From Nemertoderma westbladi (taxonomy: Eukaryota; Xenacoelomorpha; Nemertodermatida; Nemertodermatidae), in assembly GCA_032718475.1 (NCBI GenBank), contig JAUCBJ010003056.1, positions 1 through 42,779 of the forward strand: DNA of 42,779 nt. Direction: 5' to 3'. Numbering within the stretch: the first letter of the stretch is position 1; each line of letters opens with the position of its first letter. Under the pieces are notes generated by a model that did not search any database, was not told where the DNA came from, and was given only the letters and a program-made list of their open reading frames with translations. Shown here piece after piece: positions 31,201 to 42,779 of the stretch. The translations under genes were made by a program, and so were the position numbers.

Positions 31201-34200
31201 TGTGTACATTAACGAACCTGCTATGTAGGAACCAGTAGCCCGTATATTGTGTACATTAACGAACCTGCTATGTAGGACCCAGTAGCCCGTATATTGTGTA
31301 CATTAACGAACCTGCTATGTAGGAACCAGTAGCCCGTATATTGTGTACATTAACGAACCCGTTATATATAGGAACCAGTAGCCCGTATATTGTGTACATT
31401 AACGAACCTGCTATGTAGGAACCAGTAGCCCGTATATTGTGTACATTAACGAACCTGCTATGTAGGACCCAGTAGCCCGTATATTGTGTACATTAACGAA
31501 CCCGCTATGTAGGACCCAGTAGCCCGTATATTGTGTACATTAACGAACCTGCTATGTAGGAACCAGTAGCCCGTATATTGTGTACATTAACGAACCTGCT
31601 ATGTAGGACCCAGTAGCCCGTATATTGTGTACATTAACGAACCTGCTATGTAGGACCCAGTAGCCCGTATATTGTGTACATTAACGAACCCGCTATGTAG
31701 GACCCAGTAGCCCGTATATTGTGTACATTAACGAACCTGCTATGTAGGAACCAGTAGCCCGTATATTGTGTACATTAACGAACCTGCTATGTAGGAACCA
31801 GTAGCCCGTATATTGTGTACATTAACGAACCCGCTATGTAGGAACCAGTAGCCCGTATATTGTGTACATTAACGAACCCGTTATATATAGGAACCAGTAG
31901 CCCGTATATTGTGTACATTAACGAACCCGTTATATATAGGAACCAGTAGCCCGTATATTGTGTACATTAACGAACCTATGTAGGTGTAGGAACCAGTAGC
32001 CCGTATATTGTGTACATTAACGAACCTGCTATGTAGGTGTAGGACCCAGTAGCCCGTATATTGTGTACATTAACGAACCTGCTATGTAGGAACCAGTAGC
32101 CCGTATATTGTGTACATTAACGAACCTGCTATGTAGGAACCAGTAGCCCGTATATTGTGTACATTAACGAACCCGTTATATATAGGAACCAGTAGCCCGT
32201 ATATTGTGTACATTAACGAACCCGTTATATATAGGAACCAGTAGCCCGTATATTGTGTACATTAACAAACCCGCTATGTAGGACCCAGTAGCCCGTATAT
32301 TGTGTACATTAACAAACCCGCTATGTAGGACCCAGTAGCCCGTATATTGTGTACATTAACGAACCTGCTATGTAGGACCCAGTAGCCCGTATATTGTGTA
32401 CATTAACGAACCTGCTATGTAGGACCCAGTAGCCCGTATATTGTGTACATTAACGAACCCGTTATATATAGGAACCAGTAGCCCGTATATTGTGTACATT
32501 AACGAACCTGCTATGTAGGAACCAGTAGCCCGTATATTGTGTACATTAACGAACCCGTTATATATAGGAACCAGTAGCCCGTATATTGTGTACATTAACA
32601 AACCCGCTATATAGGAACCAGTAGCCCGTATATTGTGTACATTAACGAACCTGCTATGTAGGACCCATTAGCCCGTATATTGTGTACATTAACGAACCTG
32701 CTATGTAGGACCCATTAGCCCGTATATTGTGTACATTAACGAACCTGCTATGTAGGAACCAGTAGCCCGTATATTGTGTACATTAACGAACCTGCTATGT
32801 AGGAACCAGTAGCCCGTATATTGTGTACATTAACGAACCTGCTATGTAGGAACCAGTAGCCCGTATATTGTGTACATTAACGAACCTGCTATGTAGGAAC
32901 CAGTAGCCCGTATATTGTGTACATTAACGAACCTGCTATGTAGGACCCAGTAGCCCGTATATTGTGTACATTAACGAACCTGCTATTTAGGAACCAGTAG
33001 CCCGTATATTGTGTACATTAACGAACCCGTTATATATAGGAACCAGTAGCCCGTATATTGTGTACATTAACGAACCCGCTATGTAGGAACCAGTAGCCCG
33101 TATATTGTGTACATTAACGAACCTGCTATGTAGGAACCAGTAGCCCGTATATTGTGTACATTAACGAACCTGCTATGTAGGACCCAGTAGCCCGTATATT
33201 GTGTACATTAACGAACCCGCTATGTAGGAACCAGTAGCCCGTATATTGTGTACATTAACGAACCCGTTATATATAGGAACCAGTAGCCCGTATATTGTGT
33301 ACATTAACGAACCCGCTATGTAGGAACCAGTAGCCCGTATATTGTGTACATTAACGAACCCGTTATATATAGGAACCAGTAGCCCGTATATTGTGTACAT
33401 TAACGAACCTGCTATGTAGGAACCAGTAGCCCGTATATTGTGTACATTAACGAACCTGCTATGTAGGAACCAGTAGCCCGTATATTGTGTACATTAACGA
33501 ACCTGCTATGTAGGAACCAGTAGCCCGTATATTGTGTACATTAACGAACCTGCTATTTAGGAACCAGTAGCCCGTATATTGTGTACATTAACAAACCCGT
33601 TATATATAGGAACCAGTAGCCCGTATATTGTGTACATTAACGAACCCGCTATGTAGGAACCAGTAGCCCGTATATTGTGTACATTAACGAACCCGTTATA
33701 TATAGGAACCAGTAGCCCGTATATTGTATACATTAACGAACCCGTTATATATAGGAACCAGTAGCCCGTATATTGTGTACATTAACGAACCTGCTATGTA
33801 GGAACCAGTAGCCCGTATATTGTGTACATTAACGAACCCGCTATGTAGGAACCAGTAGCCCGTATATTGTGTACATTAACGAACCTGCTATGTAGGAACC
33901 AGTAGCCCGTATATTGTGTACATTAACGAACCCGCTATGTAGGAACCAGTAGCCCGTATATTGTGTACATTAACAAACCCGTTATATATAGGAACCAGTA
34001 GCCCGTATATTGTGTACATTAACGAACCTGCTATGTAGGAACCAGTAGCCCGTATATTGTGTACATTAACAAACCCGTTATATATAGGAACCAGTAGCCC
34101 GTATATTGTGTACATTAACGAACCTGCTATGTAGGAACCAGTAGCCCGTATATTGTGTACATTAACGAACCCGCTATGTAGGAACCAGTAGCCCGTATAT

Positions 34201-37200
34201 TGTGTACATTAACGAACCCGCTATGTAGGAACCAGTAGCCCGTATATTGTGTACATTAACGAACCTGCTATGTAGGAACCAGTAGCCCGTATATTGTGTA
34301 CATTAACAAACCCGTTATATATAGGAACCAGTAGCCCGTATATTGTGTACATTAACGAACCTGCTATGTAGGAACCAGTAGCCCGTATATTGTGTACATT
34401 AACGAACCCGCTATATAGGACCCAGTAGCCCGTATATTGTGTACATTAACGAACCCGTTATATATAGGAACCAGTAGCCCGTATATTGTGTACATTAACG
34501 AACCCGCTATGTAGGAACCAGTAGCCCGTATATTGTGTACATTAACGAACCCGTTATATATAGGAACCAGTAGCCCGTATATTGTGTACATTAACGAACC
34601 TGCTATTTAGGAACCAGTAGCCCGTATATTGTGTACATTAACAAACCCGTTATATATAGGAACCAGTAGCCCGTATATTGTGTACATTAACGAACCTGCT
34701 ATGTAGGAACCAGTAGCCCGTATATTGTGTACATTAACGAACCCGCTATATAGGACCCAGTAGCCCGTATATTGTGTACATTAACGAACCCGTTATATAT
34801 AGGAACCAGTAGCCCGTATATTGTGTACATTAACGAACCCGCTATGTAGGAACCAGTAGCCCGTATATTGTGTACATTAACGAACCCGTTATATATAGGA
34901 ACCAGTAGCCCGTATATTGTGTACATTAACAAACCCGTTATATATAGGAACCAGTAGCCCGTATATTGTGTACATTAACGAACCTGCTATGTAGGAACCA
35001 GTAGCCCGTATATTGTGTACATTAACGAACCTGCTATGTAGGAACCAGTAGCCCGTATATTGTGTACATTAACGAACCCGCTATGTAGGAACCAGTAGCC
35101 CGTATATTGTGTACATTAACGAACCCGCTATGTAGGAACCAGTAGCCCGTATATTGTGTACATTAACGAACCTGCTATGTAGGAACCAGTAGCCCGTATA
35201 TTGTGTACATTAACAAACCCGTTATATATAGGAACCAGTAGCCCGTATATTGTGTACATTAACGAACCTGCTATGTAGGAACCAGTAGCCCGTATATTGT
35301 GTACATTAACGAACCCGCTATATAGGACCCAGTAGCCCGTATATTGTGTACATTAACGAACCCGTTATATATAGGAACCAGTAGCCCGTATATTGTGTAC
35401 ATTAACGAACCCGCTATGTAGGAACCAGTAGCCCGTATATTGTGTACATTAACAAACCCGTTATATATAGGAACCAGTAGCCCGTATATTGTGTACATTA
35501 ACGAACCTGCTATGTAGGAACCAGTAGCCCGTATATTGTGTACATTAACGAACCCGCTATATAGGACCCAGTAGCCCGTATATTGTGTACATTAACGAAC
35601 CCGCTATGTAGGAACCAGTAGCCCGTATATTGTGTACATTAACAAACCCGTTATATATAGGAACCAGTAGCCCGTATATTGTGTACATTAACGAACCTGC
35701 TATGTAGGAACCAGTAGCCCGTATATTGTGTACATTAACGAACCCGCTATGTAGGAACCAGTAGCCCGTATATTGTGTACATTAACGAACCCGCTATATA
35801 GGACCCAGTAGCCCGTATATTGTGTACATTAACGAACCCGTTATATATAGGAACCAGTAGCCCGTATATTGTGTACATTAACGAACCCGCTATATATAGG
35901 AACCAGTAGCCCGTATATTGTGTACATTAACGAACCTGCTATATAGGAACCAGTAGCCCGTATATTGTGTACATTAACGAACCTGCTATGTAGGAACCAG
36001 TAGCCCGTATATTGTGTACATTAATGAACCCGCTATATAGGACCCAGTAGCCCGTATATTGTGTACATTAACGAACCCGTTATATATAGGAACCAGTAGC
36101 CCGTATATTGTGTACATTAACGAACCCGCTATGTAGGAACCAGTAGCCCGTATATTGTGTACATTAACGAACCCGTTATATATAGGAACCAGTAGCCCGT
36201 ATATTGTGTACATTAACGAACCTGCTATGTAGGAACCAGTAGCCCGTATATTGTGTACATTAACGAACCTGCTATGTAGGAACCAGTAGCCCGTATATTG
36301 TGTACATTAACGAACCTGCTATGTAGGACCCAGTAGCCCGTATATTGTGTACATTAACAAACCCGCTATGTAGGAACCAGTAGCCCGTATATTGTGTACA
36401 TTAACGAACCCGCTATGTAGGAACCAGTAGCCCGTATATTGTGTACATTAACGAACCTGCTATGTAGGACCCAGTAGCCCGTATATTGTGTACATTAACG
36501 AACCTGCTATGTAGGAACCAGTAGCCCGTATATTGTGTACATTAACGAACCTGCTATGTAGGAACCAGTAGCCCGTATATTGTGTACATTAACGAACCTG
36601 CTATGTAGGAACCAGTAGCCCGTATATTGTGTACATTAACGAACCTGCTATGTAGGAACCAGTAGCCCGTATATTGTGTACATTAACGAACCTGCTATGT
36701 AGGAACCAGTAGCCCGTATATTGTGTACATTAACGAACCTGCTATGTAGGACCCAGTAGCCCGTATATTGTGTACATTAACGAACCTGCTATGTAGGAAC
36801 CAGTAGCCCGTATATTGTGTACATTAACGAACCTGCTATGTAGGAACCAGTAGCCCGTATATTGTGTACATTAACGAACCTGCTATGTAGGAACCAGTAG
36901 CCCGTATATTGTGTACATTAACGAACCTGCTATGTAGGAACCAGTAGCCCGTATATTGTGTACATTAACGAACCTGCTATGTAGGAACCAGTAGCCCGTA
37001 TATTGTGTACATTAACGAACCTGCTATGTAGGAACCAGTAGCCCGTATATTGTGTACATTAACGAACCTGCTATGTAGGAACCAGTAGCCCGTATATTGT
37101 GTACATTAACGAACCTGCTATGTAGGAACCAGTAGCCCGTATATTGTGTACATTAACGAACCTGCTATGTAGGAACCAGTAGCCCGTATATTGTGTACAT

Positions 37201-40200
37201 TAACGAACCTGCTATGTAGGAACCAGTAGCCCGTATATTGTGTACATTAACGAACCTGCTATGTAGGAACCAGTAGCCCGTATATTGTGTACATTAACGA
37301 ACCTGCTATGTAGGAACCAGTAGCCCGTATATTGTGTACATTAACGAACCTGCTATGTAGGAACCAGTAGCCCGTATATTGTGTACATTAACGAACCTGC
37401 TATGTAGGAACCAGTAGCCCGTATATTGTGTACATTAACGAACCTGCTATGTAGGAACCAGTAGCCCGTATATTGTGTACATTAACGAACCTGCTATGTA
37501 GGAACCAGTAGCCCGTATATTGTGTACATTAACGAACCTGCTATGTAGGAACCAGTAGCCCGTATATTGTGTACATTAACGAACCCGCTATGTAGGAACC
37601 AGTAGCCCGTATATTGTGTACATTAACGAACCTGCTATGTAGGAACCAGTAGCCCGTATATTGTGTACATTAACGAACCCGCTATGTAGGAACCAGTAGC
37701 CCGTATATTGTGTACATTAACGAACCTGCTATGTAGGAACCAGTAGCCCGTATATTGTGTACATTAACGAACCTGCTATGTAGGAACCAGTAGCCCGTAT
37801 ATTGTGTACATTAACGAACCTGCTATGTAGGAACCAGTAGCCCGTATATTGTGTACATTAACGAACCTGCTATGTAGGAACCAGTAGCCCGTATATTGTG
37901 TACATTAACGAACCTGCTATGTAGGAACCAGTAGCCCGTATATTGTGTACATTAACGAACCTGCTATGTAGGAACCAGTAGCCCGTATATTGTGTACATT
38001 AACGAACCTGCTATGTAGGAACCAGTAGCCCGTATATTGTGTACATTAACGAACCTGCTATGTAGGAACCAGTAGCCCGTATATTGTGTACATTAACGAA
38101 CCTGCTATGTAGGAACCAGTAGCCCGTATATTGTGTACATTAACGAACCTGCTATGTAGGAACCAGTAGCCCGTATATTGTGTACATTAACGAACCTGCT
38201 ATGTAGGAACCAGTAGCCCGTATATTGTGTACATTAACGAACCTGCTATGTAGGAACCAGTAGCCCGTATATTGTGTACATTAACGAACCTGCTATGTAG
38301 GAACCAGTAGCCCGTATATTGTGTACATTAACGAACCTGCTATGTAGGAACCAGTAGCCCGTATATTGTGTACATTAACGAACCTGCTATGTAGGAACCA
38401 GTAGCCCGTATATTGTGTACATTAACGAACCTGCTATGTAGGAACCAGTAGCCCGTATATTGTGTACATTAACGAACCTGCTATGTAGGAACCAGTAGCC
38501 CGTATATTGTGTACATTAACGAACCTGCTATGTAGGAACCAGTAGCCCGTATATTGTGTACATTAACGAACCTGCTATGTAGGAACCAGTAGCCCGTATA
38601 TTGTGTACATTAACGAACCCGCTATGTAGGAACCAGTAGCCCGTATATTGTGTACATTAACGAACCCTGCTATGTAGGAACCAGTAGCCCGTATATTGTG
38701 TACATTAACGAACCCGCTATGTAGGAACCAGTAGCCCGTATATTGTGTACATTAACGAACCTGCTATGTAGGAACCAGTAGCCCGTATATTGTGTACATT
38801 AACGAACCTGCTATGTAGGAACCAGTAGCCCGTATATTGTGTACATTAACGAACCTGCTATGTAGGAACCAGTAGCCCGTATATTGTGTACATTAACGAA
38901 CCTGCTATGTAGGAACCAGTAGCCCGTATATTGTGTACATTAACGAACCCGCTATGTAGGAACCAGTAGCCCGTATATTGTGTACATTAACGAACCTGCT
39001 ATGTAGGAACCAGTAGCCCGTATATTGTGTACATTAACGAACCTGCTATGTAGGAACCAGTAGCCCGTATATTGTGTACATTAACGAACCTGCTATGTAG
39101 GAACCAGTAGCCCGTATATTGTGTACATTAACGAACCTGCTATGTAGGAACCAGTAGCCCGTATATTGTGTACATTAACGAACCTGCTATGTAGGAACCA
39201 GTAGCCCGTATATTGTGTACATTAACGAACCTGCTATGTAGGAACCAGTAGCCCGTATATTGTGTACATTAACGAACCCGTGCTATGTAGGAACCAGTAG
39301 CCCGTATATTGTGTACATTAACGAACCTGCTATGTAGGAACCAGTAGCCCGTATATTGTGTACATTAACGAACCCGCTATGTAGGAACCAGTAGCCCGTA
39401 TATTGTGTACATTAACGAACCTGCTATGTAGGAACCAGTAGCCCGTATATTGTGTACATTAACGAACCTGCTATGTAGGAACCAGTAGCCCGTATATTGT
39501 GTACATTAACGAACCTGCTATGTAGGAACCAGTAGCCCGTATATTGTGTACATTAACGAACCTGCTATGTAGGAACCAGTAGCCCGTATATTGTGTACAT
39601 TAACGAACCTGCTATGTAGGAACCAGTAGCCCGTATATTGTGTACATTAACGAACCTGCTATGTAGGAACCAGTAGCCCGTATATTGTGTACATTAACGA
39701 ACCTGCTATGTAGGAACCAGTAGCCCGTATATTGTGTACATTAACGAACCTGCTATGTAGGAACCAGTAGCCCGTATATTGTGTACATTAACGAACCTGC
39801 TATGTAGGAACCAGTAGCCCGTATATTGTGTACATTAACGAACCTGCTATGTAGGAACCAGTAGCCCGTATATTGTGTACATTAACGAACCTGCTATGTA
39901 GGAACCAGTAGCCCGTATATTGTGTACATTAACGAACCTGCTATGTAGGAACCAGTAGCCCGTATATTGTGTACATTAACGAACCTGCTATGTAGGAACC
40001 AGTAGCCCGTATATTGTGTACATTAACGAACCTGCTATGTAGGAACCAGTAGCCCGTATATTGTGTACATTAACGAACCTGCTATGTAGGAACCAGTAGC
40101 CCGTATATTGTGTACATTAACGAACCTGCTATGTAGGAACCAGTAGCCCGTATATTGTGTACATTAACGAACCTGCTATGTAGGAACCAGTAGCCCGTAT

Positions 40201-42779
40201 ATTGTGTACATTAACGAACCTGCTATGTAGGAACCAGTAGCCCGTATATTGTGTACATTAACGAACCTGCTATGTAGGAACCAGTAGCCCGTATATTGTG
40301 TACATTAACGAACCCGCTATGTAGGAACCAGTAGCCCGTATATTGTGTACATTAACGAACCTGCTATGTAGGAACCAGTAGCCCGTATATTGTGTACATT
40401 AACGAACCCTGCTATGTAGGAACCAGTAGCCCGTATATTGTGTACATTAACGAACCTGCTATGTAGGAACCAGTAGCCCGTATATTGTGTACATTAACGA
40501 ACCTGCTATGTAGGAACCAGTAGCCCGTATATTGTGTACATTAACGAACCTGCTATGTAGGAACCAGTAGCCCGTATATTGTGTACATTAACGAACCTGC
40601 TATGTAGGAACCAGTAGCCCGTATATTGTGTACATTAACGAACCCGTTCTATGTAGGAACCAGTAGCCCGTATATTGTGTACATTAACGAACCTGCTATG
40701 TAGGAACCAGTAGCCCGTATATTGTGTACATTAACGAACCTGCTATGTAGGAACCAGTAGCCCGTATATTGTGTACATTAACGAACCTGCTATGTAGGAA
40801 CCAGTAGCCCGTATATTGTGTACATTAACGAACCTGCTATGTAGGAACCAGTAGCCCGTATATTGTGTACATTAACGAACCTGCTATGTAGGAACCAGTA
40901 GCCCGTATATTGTGTACATTAACGAACCTGCTATGTAGGAACCAGTAGCCCGTATATTGTGTACATTAACGAACCTGCTATGTAGGAACCAGTAGCCCGT
41001 ATATTGTGTACATTAACGAACCTGCTATGTAGGAACCAGTAGCCCGTATATTGTGTACATTAACGAACCCGCTATGTAGGAACCAGTAGCCCGTATATTG
41101 TGTACATTAACGAACCTGCTATGTAGGAACCAGTAGCCCGTATATTGTGTACATTAACGAACCTGCTATGTAGGAACCAGTAGCCCGTATATTGTGTACA
41201 TTAACGAACCTGCTATGTAGGAACCAGTAGCCCGTATATTGTGTACATTAACGAACCTGCTATGTAGGAACCAGTAGCCCGTATATTGTGTACATTAACG
41301 AACCTGCTATGTAGGAACCAGTAGCCCGTATATTGTGTACATTAACGAACCTGCTATGTAGGAACCAGTAGCCCGTATATTGTGTACATTAACGAACCTG
41401 CTATGTAGGAACCAGTAGCCCGTATATTGTGTACATTAACGAACCTGCTATGTAGGAACCAGTAGCCCGTATATTGTGTACATTAACGAACCTGCTATGT
41501 AGGAACCAGTAGCCCGTATATTGTGTACATTAACGAACCTGCTATGTAGGAACCAGTAGCCCGTATATTGTGTACATTAACGAACCTGCTATGTAGGAAC
41601 CAGTAGCCCGTATATTGTGTACATTAACGAACCTGCTATGTAGGAACCAGTAGCCCGTATATTGTGTACATTAACGAACCTGCTATGTAGGAACCAGTAG
41701 CCCGTATATTGTGTACATTAACGAACCTGCTATGTAGGAACCAGTAGCCCGTATATTGTGTACATTAACGAACCTGCTATGTAGGAACCAGTAGCCCGTA
41801 TATTGTGTACATTAACGAACCTGCTATGTAGGAACCAGTAGCCCGTATATTGTGTACATTAACGAACCTGCTATGTAGGAACCAGTAGCCCGTATATTGT
41901 GTACATTAACGAACCTGCTATGTAGGAACCAGTAGCCCGTATATTGTGTACATTAACGAACCTGCTATGTAGGAACCAGTAGCCCGTATATTGTGTACAT
42001 TAACGAACCTGCTATGTAGGAACCAGTAGCCCGTATATTGTGTACATTAACGAACCTGCTATGTAGGAACCAGTAGCCCGTATATTGTGTACATTAACGA
42101 ACCTGCTATGTAGGAACCAGTAGCCCGTATATTGTGTACATTAACGAACCTGCTATGTAGGAACCAGTAGCCCGTATATTGTGTACATTAACGAACCTGC
42201 TATGTAGGAACCAGTAGCCCGTATATTGTGTACATTAACGAACCTGCTATGTAGGAACCAGTAGCCCGTATATTGTGTACATTAACGAACCTGCTATGTA
42301 GGAACCAGTAGCCCGTATATTGTGTACATTAACGAACCTGCTATGTAGGAACCAGTAGCCCGTATATTGTGTACATTAACGAACCTGCTATGTAGGAACC
42401 AGTAGCCCGTATATTGTGTACATTAACGAACCTGCTATGTAGGAACCAGTAGCCCGTATATTGTGTACATTAACGAACCTGCTATGTAGGAACCAGTAGC
42501 CCGTATATTGTGTACATTAACGAACCTGCTATGTAGGAACCAGTAGCCCGTATATTGTGTACATTAACGAACCTGCTATGTAGGAACCAGTAGCCCGTAT
42601 ATTGTGTACATTAACGAACCTGCTATGTAGGAACCAGTAGCCCGTATATTGTGTACATTAACGAACCTGCTATGTAGGAACCAGTAGCCCGTATATTGTG
42701 TACATTAACGAACCTGCTATGTAGGAACCAGTAGCCCGTATATTGTGTACATTAACGAACCTGCTATGTAGGAACCAGT
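22221..42779 (-). repeat. RRM1: 47-bp minisatellite, at least about 437 units, RRM1 exon end plus 5' splice site, runs off the window
   Basis: On the gene strand each unit reads GTACACAATATACGGGCTAC, TGGTTCCTACATAGCAG, then GTTCGTTAAT. The first part encodes [12 protein letters not shown] plus the first base of Gly, which is the conserved RRM1 sequence directly before T265. The array is thus a tandem repeat of the preceding exon's end and donor; that exon lies beyond the right edge. The array ends within about 10 bases of the acceptor at 22221. Variants are GGAACC/GGACCC, CCTGCTATG/CCCGCTATG, a 49-bp form with CCCGTTATATATAGG and a form with CTATGTAGGTGTAGG. A run of 57 units (27397-30074) shows no variant by eye. 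75-77-codon minus ORFs here arise only because 47+49 is divisible by three. Confidence 0.97.

Noticed and set aside
32368-36213. Seven 75-77-codon minus-strand ORFs with [14 protein letters not shown] repeats
   Set aside because: They arise where 47- and 49-bp units alternate (96 bp, divisible by three). The peptide is the RRM1 exon end read through the donor, not a separate repeat protein.
10192-42779. CRISPR arrays (regular repeats of 40-47 bp)
   Set aside because: Units are head-to-tail with no unique spacers, lie in introns of an animal gene and derive from that gene's exon ends.
22221-42779. Centromeric or subtelomeric satellite
   Set aside because: The array is bounded by an RRM1 acceptor, its unit encodes RRM1 residues and it is in sense orientation. 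An intronic origin explains it fully.

Overview
The window is animal nuclear DNA. It carries spliced genes with GT-AG introns, AT-rich non-coding sequence, hAT-type and MITE-like elements, and very long minisatellites. The main gene is RRM1, the large subunit of class I ribonucleotide reductase, on the minus strand. Its protein aligns residue for residue with the human enzyme, without a gap, from codon 264 to the C-terminal tail. The species cannot be fixed from sequence alone. A marine invertebrate deuterostome (tunicate or cephalochordate) is my best guess. It rests on base composition, on the transposon types, and on minisatellites spanning 5' splice sites, which I recall being described in amphioxus as 'mirages'.

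Layout, left to right. 1-605 is AT-rich upstream sequence. 606-1877 (+) is an intronless ORF for a 423-residue membrane protein with four hydrophobic segments and a large charged loop, CD20/MS4A-like in layout only. 1878-6097 is intergenic: a 51-bp tandem duplication, a MITE with perfect 25-bp terminal inverted repeats (3446-4051), a second inverted-repeat element (4459-4770) and unassigned sequence. 6098-22220 (-) holds the last seven coding exons of RRM1: 22220-22056, 21869-21624, 16950-16739, 15897-15621, 9167-8824, 7471-7303 and 6363-6098. The upstream exons lie beyond the right edge. The exons supply substrate-specificity loop 2, the active-site Asn/Cys/Glu triad, the redox cysteine, the radical-transfer Tyr pair and the C-terminal CxxC. 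From 22221 to the window end is a single intron made of one tandem array.

The outstanding feature is that about 72% of the window (roughly 30.7 kb) is three minisatellites with 41-, 40- and 47-bp units. All lie in RRM1 introns, and each is built from the 3' end of the preceding RRM1 exon plus its 5' splice site. The arrays therefore contain roughly 133, 116 and at least 437 tandem copies of an 'exon end | GT donor' module, in sense orientation and starting at the real donor wherever that donor is in view. The three affected introns are all phase 1 and split a glycine codon (G|GN). The unaffected introns are shorter and carry ordinary sequence, or hAT elements in two cases. A small, decayed repeat at the acceptor of the exon ending at 9167 looks like a 3' splice-site counterpart.

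The arrays show higher-order duplications and long runs of identical units, so they are evolving by unequal exchange or conversion. Skipping the first donor in favour of a later copy would bring in a stop codon in all three introns. Correct expression of RRM1 therefore requires choosing one donor among many near-identical copies.
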